A stretch of DNA of 64,000 nt from RGIG529 sp963929765. Its GTDB lineage: Bacteria > Bacillota > Clostridia > Oscillospirales > Oscillospiraceae. Below, piece after piece: positions 35,078 through 43,813 of this stretch. The notes beneath the pieces were generated by a model that was not told the origin of the DNA, did no database searches, and worked only from the letters and a program-made list of their open reading frames with translations. Position numbers and translations under genes: made by a program. Where the stretch lies: the NCBI GenBank assembly GCA_963929765.1, contig CAWVKD010000056.1:12099-76098 (forward strand), given 5' to 3'. How positions within the stretch are numbered: the first letter of the stretch is position 1; each line of letters begins with the position of its first letter.

Positions 35078-35630
35078 GTAGTATCTTCCTTTCCAATTAA
35101 CCAAGTGTTTCGATTCATTGCTTTTACAAACCGGCACCCCACCTCTTTCTCCTCTTCTGGAATTCCTTTCAATATTTGTTATCTCGCTTTTCAAATAGTA
35201 TGTTGTTATTTATGGACAATATAAATAAGTTCTGTAATGGTATCATAGTTCTAATCGGTGACTGGCCACACCGTTCTGTATAAGTAGATGTTTGGTGATT
35301 TTGAAGAAGAGTGCTATAGATAAGATCTGAAAAAGAAAAGTGATGTTGGGTACTGAAAGGATAATCTAGTTACGTGGATATAGTATAGTTTTAAATATCC
35401 ATGAATAAAAGGTATCGCGGTTTGTTTTTTGTACAATATCTTGATTTTTTTCTTTTTTCTTTGGAAACAAAATAGCAAATTGGCCTTGCCTTGTCAAGGG
35501 GAACATTGGAAATAATGAGCTTGTTTGATACCAATCGTTCTCGTTTCTAGCAATATTTTTATTTGTAAAAATCCGGCTCGTATCTTGTATACGAGCCGGA
35601 TGCTTGACGAGTTGACTGCCTCTGCAGAGA
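35078..35630. other. Intergenic region, nitroreductase and spoVT
   Basis: Holds the spoVT terminator at 35571-35601. An open frame of 124 codons on the minus strand (35366-35740) overlaps the end of spoVT in another frame and is not believable. I see no further feature. Confidence 0.5.
35566..35601 (-). terminator. Terminator of spoVT
   Basis: A perfect 13-bp stem (35571-35583 with 35589-35601) has a 5-base loop. On the minus strand it is followed by TTTTT. Confidence 0.88.
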
Positions 35631-36167
35631 TTATGATTCCATATGTTTCCCCAAGAAACCTGCGACGGTTTGCGCCAATTTGTATTCTGTTTCTCCATAA
35701 GGAAGAGAGCCAGTGACAAAAATGACGCTACCCAAGACATCGCCTTCCGATAAAATGGGTGCTGCTACGTCAATGGTAAACCGATCGCTGTCGGAAGAAA
35801 GTGGAATGGGCGTTTCATCCCCGCGGCGAAGGTAAATTTGTCGCTTTTCCATCATCTGCTCTAAAAGATCGGAAATTCGTCTTCCGTTTAATTCTCGCTT
35901 AGAGACTCCAGCAGATGCAATAACGATATCTCGATCTGTTACGGCAACTACATGGCCTGTGGTTTTGTTTAATGTTTCACAAAGTTGGAAGGCAAAATCG
36001 GATAGACCTCCCATGAGAGAATATTTTTTAAAGATGACTTCACCATCTTTGTCGGTGTAAATTTCCAATGGATCGCCTTCGCGGATCCGCATGGTCTTGC
36101 GAATTTCCTTTGGAATTACAACACGACCTAAGTCATCGATTCTTCGGACAATGCCCGTTGCTTTCAT
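35631..36167 (-). CDS. spoVT: Stage V sporulation protein T
   Basis: A forespore transcription regulator. The 178-residue protein has the N-terminal AbrB-like swapped-hairpin DNA-binding domain, MKATGIVRRIDDLGRVVIPK and the following IRKTMRIREGDPLEIY, and a C-terminal GAF-like domain. B. subtilis SpoVT modulates sigma-G genes, so this gene implies that the organism sporulates. It is a single transcript with its own terminator. Confidence 0.95.
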   Translation of the reverse strand: MKATGIVRRIDDLGRVVIPKEIRKTMRIREGDPLEIYTDKDGEVIFKKYSLMGGLSDFAFQLCETLNKTTGHVVAVTDRDIVIASAGVSKRELNGRRISDLLEQMMEKRQIYLRRGDETPIPLSSDSDRFTIDVAAPILSEGDVLGSVIFVTGSLPYGETEYKLAQTVAGFLGKHMES

Positions 36168-36226
36168 TTTTTGCCACTCCTCTATATTAGAAAGGTTACA
36201 GGTTGTGAGTTTACCTGTTTACCAAT

Positions 36227-36255
36227 TATTATAAGCAGTTGCAGAGGAGTTATGC
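36227..36255 (-). promoter_or_regulatory. Candidate forespore (sigma-G-like) promoter of spoVT
   Basis: On the minus strand GCATA (36251-36255) and TATAATA (36227-36233) are separated by 17 bases, close to the sigma-G pattern GHATR and CATWHTA. A sigma-A promoter with a poor -35 could use the same -10. The rest of 36168-36458 holds nothing else I recognise. Confidence 0.4.
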
Positions 36256-36458
36256 AGACATATAAAAATAGGTCTTTTCGATTGTTGTGAGAACCGATGA
36301 AAATGGATTCAAATTATAAACATAACACTAAGTTATATTTTCTATTATACCGAAGTAAATTTCATTCCTTTGCATAAGTGAGTGCTCTATTTGGACACGA
36401 TCCTATATTGGTTGGTCGTATTCCGTATTATCTTTATTATTATCGGGATAGAATTTTA

Positions 36459-37115
36459 CTATCCTCCATAGAAATCTAAAAAATTTCTAGTTTCTGGATG
36501 TTTCGGGTGGTACAGAACTATATCAATAGATCCGTATTCCACTAAGATGCCTTTACGAAAGAACAATGCTTCGTGGGCTAAACGTCTAGCTTGCTGCAAA
36601 GAGTGGGTAACCAAGAGCACAGTAGCTCCAGTTTTTTGAACATATTGACGGATTTGTTCTTCTGCAATAGCGGTTGTTTCCATGTCCATTGCTGATGTTG
36701 GTTCATCTAAGATCAACACATCATACGACTTCATCAGTAATCTGGCCAGTGCCATTCTAGCTGTTTCACCACCGGATAGCTTATTTGCCCGTTTTTTTGC
36801 TAGGTGGGTTAGCTGAAGTGCCTCCATTAATGCTTTCATTTTCTGGGCATCTCTACCACCAAGAGCGATGTTGGCTTGGACACTCATTCGATAAGCGTAA
36901 CTTTTTTGAGGCATATATCCAACTGCTATATCTGGAGAAAAACCCGCTTTCCTTTGATCTGCTGGGAATATACCGGCAAGTATTTTACAAAAGGTGGACT
37001 TTCCACTTCCATTTGCCCCAATGACAGCATAAATTTTTCCTTTTTCCAGATTCATTCCAGGGAAGTTCAATACAGTTACTTTGTCATATGTCTTTTGAAA
37101 GGCTGACAATTTCAT
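36459..37115 (-). CDS. tupC: Tungstate ABC transporter, ATP-binding subunit
   Basis: The 218-residue ATPase has Walker A GANGSGKSTFCKI, signature LSGGETARMALARLL, Walker B VLILDEPTSAMD and the H-loop VTHSLQ. It overlaps the permease stop by four bases and is the third gene of the tup operon. The start at 37115 follows AAGGAGG; the frame open further upstream lies inside the permease gene in another frame. It energises uptake of the oxyanion bound by the upstream protein. No terminator is obvious downstream. Confidence 0.88.
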   Translation of the reverse strand: MKLSAFQKTYDKVTVLNFPGMNLEKGKIYAVIGANGSGKSTFCKILAGIFPADQRKAGFSPDIAVGYMPQKSYAYRMSVQANIALGGRDAQKMKALMEALQLTHLAKKRANKLSGGETARMALARLLMKSYDVLILDEPTSAMDMETTAIAEEQIRQYVQKTGATVLLVTHSLQQARRLAHEALFFRKGILVEYGSIDIVLYHPKHPETRNFLDFYGG

Positions 37116-37798
37116 CGACTCAGCCTCCTTTGCAGCAGAGAAATCCCAATATTCACCATCAGAGAGAGGAGTAAGAGGATGATTCCCAAGGCAATTCCTA
37201 GGGAAAAATTTCCTTGGTTGGTGTACTGCATAATGGCTGTAGTCATGACATTTGTCTTCCAAGAAATTGCCCCACCTACCATAGAAACCGCACCAACTTC
37301 TGCAATTGCTCTAGAAAAAGCCAGAAGATAAGCAGAAAAAATTTGATAGATACACTCATTTCCCAGAAGTGCCGCTGTCTTGATTCGTCCCAGCCTCAGC
37401 CCCTTTGCAGTTTCTCTAACTGATGGCGCAATAGAAGAGACATAGCCTTCCATATTTCCTATTACAATAGGAGTAATCAAAACTACTTGGGCTAAGATCA
37501 TAATTTCCACAGTAAACAAAAGACTCATATGCCGCAACGGACCTACTCCAGAAAATAGCATATAGAAAACCAGCCCACACACCACCGGCGGCATACCCAT
37601 GAGAGTCCGATTTATTACCAGTAGTGCATGACGTCCTCGAAACTGCCCGATTCCCAATAAGATACCTAGTGGGACTCCCAATAGCAGCGCCAAAACAGAA
37701 CTAGATATGCTTGTTTTTGCTGTTACAAGGAGAATATTACACAGCTCTTTATCTGCTGTTAAAATCAATTGAATGGCTTTTTCCAGAGACTCAACCAT
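37112..37798 (-). CDS. tupB: Tungstate ABC transporter, permease subunit
   Basis: A 228-residue integral membrane protein with five or six helices and the cytoplasmic EAA-type coupling segment ETAKGLRLGRIKTAALLG. Regions such as SRAIAEVGAVSMVGGAISWKT are typical of the TupB/molybdate permease group. It follows the binding-protein gene by 89 bases, which contain a strong hairpin, and precedes tupC with a four-base overlap. Confidence 0.9.
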   Translation of the reverse strand: MVESLEKAIQLILTADKELCNILLVTAKTSISSSVLALLLGVPLGILLGIGQFRGRHALLVINRTLMGMPPVVCGLVFYMLFSGVGPLRHMSLLFTVEIMILAQVVLITPIVIGNMEGYVSSIAPSVRETAKGLRLGRIKTAALLGNECIYQIFSAYLLAFSRAIAEVGAVSMVGGAISWKTNVMTTAIMQYTNQGNFSLGIALGIILLLLSLMVNIGISLLQRRLSR

Positions 37799-37824
37799 AT
37801 TTTTGCCTCTTTTCTTACGAAATG

Positions 37825-37857
37825 ATACCCTTGAGCAGATCTACTGCCCAAGGGTAT
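37825..37857 (-). other. Intercistronic hairpin between tupA and tupB
   Basis: A 14-bp stem (37825-37838 with 37844-37857, one wobble pair) has a 5-base loop. On the minus strand no T-run follows, so it is better seen as a stabiliser of the binding-protein mRNA that sets a higher tupA to tupB ratio than as a full terminator. Confidence 0.65.
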
Positions 37858-37887
37858 TTTTGTTTTATCTCTCGAAAAGGTCGAGTG

Positions 37888-38895
37888 TTACATAACACCG
37901 TCATTAGCAACGAAAGTCAAAAATGTAGCCTTGTCTGTTAAGATGTATGCGTGCATTTGTTCGGCCATTACCAAACATACTCCCATACCGGCGTTGGCAG
38001 AAGTATACCAATCACTATAGTTTGCAAAGGACTCCGGGTCAGCAGTAATACCTAATTCTTCTGGCCACAGGCTTAGTTCCTTCGTGTGGGTACCTGAGGA
38101 GTCACCACGCGATATAAATTTGTACTTGCCATTGGCAATCGCTGCAAATGCATCCAGTACACTTTCACAATTGGCAACGTCAGCCGGATCATCAGAGGGT
38201 CCGCATAAAACAAAATAATTGTACAGAAAAGATATTCTTTCATTTTCAAAACCGTCTACAACACGCGCAAAGCCATCTGCAATAAAGGCCTCCTCTTGAC
38301 TCTTGGAGTGTACCAAAATTAGGTCGGCATTGCCGTACTGGGCAGCAGCAATGGCTTTGCCGGTACCAGCAGATTGGATTTCTACAGTGTAACCATATGT
38401 CGACTCAAATGTTGGGAGCAGATAGGCTAGTAGGCCAGAGTCGTAAACAGAGGTAGTGGTAGACAAGCGGATAACTTTGGTTTCCTCTGTGGCAGGTTCG
38501 ATTTCACCGGTGTAGACAGGCACGTTATCTTGGACATAAAACAGATGCTCTTTGTATTCATCTACACCATAGGAATCTGCTAAATCCAGTGCCTCTTGGC
38601 TTAGCAGCCAGTGGATAAGAGCATCAGCACCTGCAGTATTGATAGCGACATCTGTAACGGCATTTCCTCCTGCGTCGGTAAAAGGAGCATCAGGGTTGAC
38701 TGCAATAACAGAGTAGGTGTTGAGCATTTGGTCATCTACTTCTTTCAGAATGACAGTGTCAACAGCGCTAGCTTCGGAAGTGGGGGCTGCAGAACTGTCC
38801 CCATCAGGTGTGGTTTGGGTTTTTTGGTCGGCACCGCAAGAAGCTAAACCCAAAGCCATAACCAGTGCTAAGAGTAGTGCTGCCAATTTTTTCAT
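37888..38895 (-). CDS. tupA: Tungstate-binding lipoprotein TupA, circularly permuted
   Basis: A 335-residue lipoprotein (signal peptide to lipobox LASC, Cys20) that captures oxyanion for TupBC. The usual start of mature TupA, KVIRLSTTTSVYDSGLLAYL, is found only at residue 140. It is followed in normal order by GTGKAIAAAQYGNADLILVH, the RGDSSGTHTKELSLW anion-site segment (263-277) and YILTDKATFLTF (317-328), then the stop. What normally follows, (V)LVEGDxxLxNxYxVIxVNP with the final helices, is instead at residues 48-125: VILKEVDDQMLNTYSVIAVN, IHWLLSQEALDLADSYG, then EHLFYVQD. Both pieces are complete, so this reads as a circular permutation, not a truncation. Tungstate rather than molybdate is inferred from family resemblance. 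Confidence 0.85.
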   Translation of the reverse strand: MKKLAALLLALVMALGLASCGADQKTQTTPDGDSSAAPTSEASAVDTVILKEVDDQMLNTYSVIAVNPDAPFTDAGGNAVTDVAINTAGADALIHWLLSQEALDLADSYGVDEYKEHLFYVQDNVPVYTGEIEPATEETKVIRLSTTTSVYDSGLLAYLLPTFESTYGYTVEIQSAGTGKAIAAAQYGNADLILVHSKSQEEAFIADGFARVVDGFENERISFLYNYFVLCGPSDDPADVANCESVLDAFAAIANGKYKFISRGDSSGTHTKELSLWPEELGITADPESFANYSDWYTSANAGMGVCLVMAEQMHAYILTDKATFLTFVANDGVM

Positions 38896-38928
38896 TTTTT
38901 ATCATCCTCCATTTTGTAAAATAAAATA

Positions 38929-39002
38929 GGACAAGCCCTCCAAAACCTAATGAATATAGTTAACCTATATTGACCCGTTAGGATTTGGAAAGAGGCTCGT
39001 CC
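38929..39002 (-). promoter_or_regulatory. Long structured leader of tupA, candidate cis-regulatory RNA
   Basis: A 74-base extended hairpin in the 5' leader. The outer stem (38929-38938 with about 38993-39002) has one G-U pair, the middle 12-bp stem (about 38939-38950 with 38978-38989) has one mismatch, and the inner 7-bp stem is AATATAG/CTATATT. On the minus strand a T-rich tract follows. It could act as an attenuator or metal/cofactor sensor. I do not recognise it as a Moco/Tuco RNA, though I cannot exclude that. Confidence 0.55.
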
Positions 39003-39059
39003 ACCAACTTTCTCAAACTTCCAATATGTAGATTTTGATGGGATAGTCCAGTTTCGTTC

Positions 39060-39088
39060 ATTTTACTACAGTTTTTTACAGAATGCAA
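39060..39088 (-). promoter_or_regulatory. tupA promoter
   Basis: On the minus strand TTGCAT (39083-39088) and TAAAAT (39060-39065) are separated by 17 bases, giving a leader of about 158 bases. Confidence 0.65.
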
Positions 39089-39281
39089 TATGGTAATTTT
39101 GACTTCATACCGTAACTTCTCATTTTTTCCATCTTCTGATATCCAACTATAAGGTGAGAGAAAGGGAGGGTTTTCTATTGCAAAGAGAAAGAAGTTCTGA
39201 TAAAATATAAGGCTAGATGTCAGAAAATTGTCCGTTTGGCATAGAAAATAGACGGAAATGGGAAAGGACGGAAAGGATTAC

Positions 39282-40043
39282 ATGAAGAAACAATCCACAG
39301 CCGTAAAAAAAGACGACCTCGTATTCCATAGAATATTGATATTATTTCTGGCTTCCTTTTTATTGGAAATTGCGTTTTTGGTCTTAAATCGGCTTTATTT
39401 ACATGTGGGCACGTTTATGACTGCACATGCCATTGTGCACATTGTACAGTATATTGCCATTGGAATAGCTGCTCTTGGCATTATCCTTGCCATTGCATTG
39501 TGGAAAAAGAAAAAAGTACGTTATGGTGTATCTGTTTTCATTGCTGGCGTATTGGCGTTTGCAGCTTGCTGGTTTATGGAGTTTTTCTATCCTCATGGAG
39601 CCAAGTATCTTTGTTACATTGTTCCTATTATATTGGTATGGGGCTTGATTTATTATATTTATCAAAGAGAGTTCCTTGTTTCAGTCGTGATTGGTACAGT
39701 AGTTTTAATCGATTTGTGGTTGATTCGTCGAGTGGTGGGGAACAACAATTGGACAGGAGTTCTTTGGGGGATTACCATTGTGATTGCTGTTTTGCTTATT
39801 GCATGTGCGGTTTCAGCATGGCAGCTTAGTAAAACATATGGAAGAGCAAAGTTATTTGGAAAACCTTGCATATTGCTCTCAAAGACTACAAAATATCAAC
39901 CGATTTATGCTTCTTGTGTGATTGGGTTGATATCTGTGCTTGCGGGACTGTTATTGGGTGCTACAGCAGCATATTTTCTCATGTTCTTTATTGGTGTGTA
40001 TTTGCTGGTTTTGGCGGTATATTATACGACAAAATTAATGTAA
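39282..40043 (+). CDS. Uncharacterised polytopic membrane protein
   Basis: A 253-residue protein with about seven hydrophobic helices, a basic N-terminus (MKKQSTAVKKDD) and no recognisable enzyme or transporter motif. I could not name a family. The start at 39282 follows GGAAAGGA and is preferred over the in-frame ATG at 39258. It is a single gene, ending at a strong terminator. The neighbouring polysaccharide genes are on the other strand, so context does not help. Confidence 0.75.
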   Translation: MKKQSTAVKKDDLVFHRILILFLASFLLEIAFLVLNRLYLHVGTFMTAHAIVHIVQYIAIGIAALGIILAIALWKKKKVRYGVSVFIAGVLAFAACWFMEFFYPHGAKYLCYIVPIILVWGLIYYIYQREFLVSVVIGTVVLIDLWLIRRVVGNNNWTGVLWGITIVIAVLLIACAVSAWQLSKTYGRAKLFGKPCILLSKTTKYQPIYASCVIGLISVLAGLLLGATAAYFLMFFIGVYLLVLAVYYTTKLM

Positions 40044-40047
40044 AGAT

Positions 40048-40083
40048 AAAAAGTGTCTTGCCCATCGGGCAAGACACTTTTTT
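40048..40083. terminator. Bidirectional terminator
   Basis: A perfect 16-bp stem (40048-40063 with 40067-40082) has a 3-base loop, an A-run left and a T-run right. It serves the membrane protein gene and the minus-strand glycosyltransferase. Confidence 0.92.
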
Positions 40084-40143
40084 GTTTGATTTTGGGAAAA
40101 GATGTCCCATATATTTGCGATGTTTATAATGGAAAAGCAATTT

Positions 40144-41172
40144 TTAGCTGAATTTATACACCCTTCTTGCCAACCGATAGACAGAAATACATAATTTTCG
40201 ACCCGGAGGTCCAGGTAATCGCATAGGAGCGTTTAAACTCCAATAGCGCAACTTTCGATATAGGGAAGTATCCCGTTCTTTCACATAGTTCCAGAGTTCT
40301 TTCCTTGTTTGCAATGCCTCTCGGCTTCCATCCAACATGAGGAGAATAGAAGAAATTGCCATCATCATAGAAATATACCGGAACATATATTTGGCTAACT
40401 TGGGATATTTCTTTTCTACTTCATGTAAGTCTTGGCAATCCAGAATAATTTTCGTTACTCTAAGTTGCTGGTCAATTCGGGTTAACATCACCTTCTCGTT
40501 GACCGATTGATCTGATCGACCAATAAAATACCGATAAAGGTCTACGTTCATGTAGTAGATGCTCTCTACATGGGGAAGAGGTTGATAAACGAAAATATTG
40601 TCAACATAGAAAGTATGTTTGGGTAATTCTAGATTGCAATCTCGCAATAGCTGAGTGCGGTAGATGACAGAGTGCATCAGGATGTACTGAGAGATTTTAA
40701 AATGGCCTACGTCATTCCAAGTAAATACTTGATTTTCTGGCAGCACATTTTTATACTGCATGGTAAAATGTGTGTTATCTTCCATGTGTTCATATACATA
40801 ATTGCAAAGCATTAGATCCAGTGGTTTTTCACCCTGAGATAAGATAGAAAGCTGGTGGAGCACCTGTTTCATTGCGGTTACATCCACCCAATCGTCAGAG
40901 TCTACAACTTTGTAATACATACCTTGAGCGTTTCGGATACCTTGATTAACACCTTCTCCGTGACCGCCGTTTTCCTGATGAATGACCCGGACAATATTGG
41001 GGTATTTGCGGGCATATTCGTCAGCGATTTCTCCTGTATTATCCTTCGAACCGTCGTTTACTAAAATGATTTCAATATCTTCATCTGATCCGCCTTCTAG
41101 CAGCGTGTCGATGCAATGTCTCATGTAAGCTGCAGAATTATAGCAGGGCACTGTGAATGTAATAAGTTTCAT
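40144..41172 (-). CDS. Glycosyltransferase family 2
   Basis: A 342-residue GT-A fold glycosyltransferase. TFTVPCYNSAAYMRHCIDTL opens the nucleotide-binding half, ILVNDGSKDNT carries one acidic motif, and VVDSDDW is the DxD metal site near residue 93. The C-terminal half has no clear membrane helix. It overlaps the UDP-galactopyranose mutase gene by four bases, so it may use UDP-galactofuranose, but the acceptor is unknown. Confidence 0.88.
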   Translation of the reverse strand: MKLITFTVPCYNSAAYMRHCIDTLLEGGSDEDIEIILVNDGSKDNTGEIADEYARKYPNIVRVIHQENGGHGEGVNQGIRNAQGMYYKVVDSDDWVDVTAMKQVLHQLSILSQGEKPLDLMLCNYVYEHMEDNTHFTMQYKNVLPENQVFTWNDVGHFKISQYILMHSVIYRTQLLRDCNLELPKHTFYVDNIFVYQPLPHVESIYYMNVDLYRYFIGRSDQSVNEKVMLTRIDQQLRVTKIILDCQDLHEVEKKYPKLAKYMFRYISMMMAISSILLMLDGSREALQTRKELWNYVKERDTSLYRKLRYWSLNAPMRLPGPPGRKLCISVYRLARRVYKFS

Positions 41173-42353
41173 ATCGTCCTGGTCTCCTGTTCTTTTAGCA
41201 GGCGATCAGAGAGAGAGAGCGCCTGCGCTACAATGGCGTCCATGTTGTAATACCGATACTCAGCCAATCGGCCCAACAGATAGAGGTTTGGGATTTTTGA
41301 GGCGAGAGCTTGGTACTGTTCGTATAGAGCCAGATTTTTAGGGTTTAAAATAGCATAGTAAGGAATTTCCGTACTTTTTCCAGTATACGCTCTGGAGTAC
41401 TCTTTGACAATGGTAGTTTTTCCCTCCATAATTTGTCCTGTGAGGTGCTTAAATTCGGTGATTCGGGTATATGGCTCACTGACGGTGTAATTAACGGTCC
41501 CATGGGTTTGGTAGAATGTTTGGTAATATGTTTCAAAAACGAAATCTAAGGTTCTATAGGGCAATTGACCAAATACGTGATTAAATAGAGCATCTACAGC
41601 ACCTGTGTAAATAACAGTACCGTAAAAAGGCTTTCCATCCAGCAGGACGGATTCTCCATCAATGGTCAAACGGGTTTTGGCATCGACTCCTGTTTCCACG
41701 GTGATGTTGGGATGATTTAACATAGCCTCAAACAATTTTGTATAGCCTGCCTCCGGCATACCTTGATAGGTATCCTGAAAATATCGGTCATCTCGAGAGA
41801 GCAGGACGGGTACTCGAGCTGTAACAGATGGATCTATTTCATCTGGTGCTGTACCCCATTGCTTTTGGGTATAATATACAAAAACATTTTGATATACATA
41901 TTCTGCGAGTGCTTTGAGATCCGGATCAGAACTGTTGCGCAACTCTAAAATGGTTACTTTTTGACCTGCACCATATGTATGGATTAACTTCTGTTCCAGT
42001 AGAGTGGCTTGTGCTGCAGGAAATGCGGCATAGAGAGAGTTGAAGTTAAATGGAATGGGGAGAAGCATGCCGTGTATGGCGCCTACTACTTTATGCTGGT
42101 AGTTGCGCCAACGGGTGAATTGAGACAAGTAATCGTACACCCGTTTGTTATTGGTGTGAAAAATATGGGGGCCGTATTGGTGGACGAACAGGCCGTCTTT
42201 ATGATAGCAATCGTATGCATTGCCGCCGACGTGATCTCGTTGTTCCAAAATGAGTACCTGCTGACCGCCGCGCGAAGCAAGTTCACGCGCAGCGACGGCG
42301 CCTGCAAAGCCGGCGCCGACAACGAGACAGTCAAAGCTGCCTTGATGTTTCAT
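41169..42353 (-). CDS. glf: UDP-galactopyranose mutase
   Basis: Converts UDP-galactopyranose to UDP-galactofuranose, the donor for galactofuranose-containing surface glycans. The 394-residue flavoprotein starts with the FAD-binding motif VVGAGFAGAVAARELA and contains HVGGNAYD, QYGPHIFHTNN, and the C-terminal segment LGRLAEYRYYNMDAIVAQAL, all typical of bacterial Glf. The start at 42353 follows AAGGAA. It forms a two-gene operon with the downstream glycosyltransferase. Confidence 0.95.
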   Translation of the reverse strand: MKHQGSFDCLVVGAGFAGAVAARELASRGGQQVLILEQRDHVGGNAYDCYHKDGLFVHQYGPHIFHTNNKRVYDYLSQFTRWRNYQHKVVGAIHGMLLPIPFNFNSLYAAFPAAQATLLEQKLIHTYGAGQKVTILELRNSSDPDLKALAEYVYQNVFVYYTQKQWGTAPDEIDPSVTARVPVLLSRDDRYFQDTYQGMPEAGYTKLFEAMLNHPNITVETGVDAKTRLTIDGESVLLDGKPFYGTVIYTGAVDALFNHVFGQLPYRTLDFVFETYYQTFYQTHGTVNYTVSEPYTRITEFKHLTGQIMEGKTTIVKEYSRAYTGKSTEIPYYAILNPKNLALYEQYQALASKIPNLYLLGRLAEYRYYNMDAIVAQALSLSDRLLKEQETRTI

Positions 42354-42393
42354 AAGTATTCGTTCCTTTCCCTTTTTGGGTATGTTCCCCTTC

Positions 42394-42422
42394 ATTATAG
42401 ACGATATATCTTCAGATTACAA
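42394..42422 (-). promoter_or_regulatory. glf promoter
   Basis: On the minus strand TTGTAA (42417-42422) and TATAAT (42394-42399) are separated by 17 bases. Confidence 0.7.
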
Positions 42423-42903
42423 AACAATTCTTGTTTTTTTATAAAAGATTTGTCACAATATGGGCCAATGATTGAAAAGCAAGAAAGTTAATGTTGTTAT
42501 GCTTAGTCTGAGAAACAGCTATAGAACAGAATCTTTGCACCTCATTTTTGCTTTTTAGCTTATTTTTGCGTTTTACATCTTGGAACAAAGCTTTGTAATA
42601 TTACATGGATTCATCTCCAAGAAGTAGTATAGACACTTTCATCAGGTTCCAGGAAAAATATGGAAGAGATGGGTAACTTTGTTTATGGAGGAGAGCCAAA
42701 AGATTTTTGTCATTAAGAAGGAATGTGAATAACCATAGGAAATGATGAGAAAACAGGGCAAAAGCAGACATTATTCTATAAAAAAGATAATGCACAAACC
42801 GGTTGTTAAACAAAAAAAGAACGCTTTGTAAAAAACTTGGGTATATTATAGTATTTAAGTACCAGAACAGGAAGTAATTTTGTTAGCAATTCCAAAAAAG
42901 GTC

Positions 42904-42932
42904 TGGACAGAAAATAGAATTAGATGTATAAT
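42904..42932 (+). promoter_or_regulatory. nfnA promoter
   Basis: TGGACA (42904-42909) and TATAAT (42927-42932) are separated by 17 bases, 36 bases before the start codon. Confidence 0.75.
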
Positions 42933-42967
42933 AATCGCCATAACAGGGAAAGGGGAGAACCTACCGC

Positions 42968-43813
42968 ATGTATCAAATCGTGACAAAGCGCCGCTTAAAC
43001 GATATCGAAACGCTGATGGAGATCAAAGCTCCGGCAGTAGCGGCCAAAGCAAGGGCGGGGCAGTTTATTATGTTCCGCCTGGATGAGTATGGTGAGCGTG
43101 TACCGCTAACAATCGCTGGATATGACCGTGAAAAAGGTACAGTAACCATTATTTTTCAGCATATGGGAAAATCCACAAAAATGCTGGCACAAATGGAACA
43201 AGGCGATTATATCGCAGACTTCGTAGGCCCCATGGGGAAACCCACCAACATGGAAGGTGTCAAAAAAGTGATGATTGTTGGTGGTGGTGTGGGCTGCGCC
43301 ATTGGATATCCAATCGCAAAAGAGATGCACGATAAAGGCATTGAAGTCGAAATGATTGCCGGTTTTAAAAACAAAGATATTGTTATCTTGGAAGATGAAA
43401 TGAAGGCTGCAACAGACAAGCTGTATCTCATGACCGATGATGGCAGTTATGGAGAAAAAGGCTTTGTAACAGTAAAGCTTCAGGAATTGCTGGAGTCTGG
43501 TGCAAAATACGATGCAGTCTATGCCATTGGTCCGCCAATCATGATGAAGTTTACCTGTGCTACAACAAAACCTTTTGGTGTGAAAACCATTGTAAGTCTC
43601 AATCCCATTATGGTTGATGCCACTGGCATGTGTGGCGGATGCCGTGTTACTGTAGGCGGGGAAGTGAAATTTGCTTGCGTAGATGGACCGGAATTCGATG
43701 GACATCAGGTCGACTTTGATGAATTAATGCGCAGAAATGCGTTCTATAAACCAGATGAAGCGAAAGCAAATGAACATATTTGCCGTTTAACAGGAGGTGT
43801 GCGCCATGGCTAA
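42968..43813 (+). CDS. nfnA: NfnA-type FAD/[2Fe-2S] subunit (sulfide/dihydroorotate dehydrogenase-like)
   Basis: A 281-residue ferredoxin-NADP-reductase-like subunit. The FAD part is MYQIVTKRRLNDIETLMEIK onward with VPLTIAGYD, the NAD part includes IVGGGVGCAIGYPIA, and the C-terminal cysteines in MCGGCRVTVGGEVKFACVDG ligate a [2Fe-2S] cluster. With the next gene it resembles NfnAB, which couples NADH and reduced ferredoxin to NADPH by electron bifurcation. Many databases call it the sulfide dehydrogenase alpha subunit; the NfnAB role is inferred from the pairing. AAAGGGGAGA precedes the ATG. Confidence 0.88.
   Translation: MYQIVTKRRLNDIETLMEIKAPAVAAKARAGQFIMFRLDEYGERVPLTIAGYDREKGTVTIIFQHMGKSTKMLAQMEQGDYIADFVGPMGKPTNMEGVKKVMIVGGGVGCAIGYPIAKEMHDKGIEVEMIAGFKNKDIVILEDEMKAATDKLYLMTDDGSYGEKGFVTVKLQELLESGAKYDAVYAIGPPIMMKFTCATTKPFGVKTIVSLNPIMVDATGMCGGCRVTVGGEVKFACVDGPEFDGHQVDFDELMRRNAFYKPDEAKANEHICRLTGGVRHG

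Larger units (their letters stand above)
38896..39281. other. Intergenic region upstream of tupA and the membrane protein gene
   Basis: Holds the tupA promoter and structured leader on the minus strand. A GGAAAGGA ribosome site lies before 39282 on the plus strand. No clear plus-strand promoter seen. Confidence 0.5.
42354..42967. other. Divergent intergenic region, glf and nfnA
   Basis: Contains the glf promoter and the nfnA promoter. The central 350 bases are AT-rich with scattered short repeats. I see no gene, tRNA or structured RNA in it. Confidence 0.5.

Noticed and set aside
37888..38895. TupA as a truncated or duplicated gene
   Set aside because: All canonical segments are present once each, only in rotated order, so truncation or simple duplication does not explain it.
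43106..43705. A 199-codon minus-strand open frame
   Set aside because: Antisense to nfnA; composition and lack of a ribosome site mark it as a shadow.
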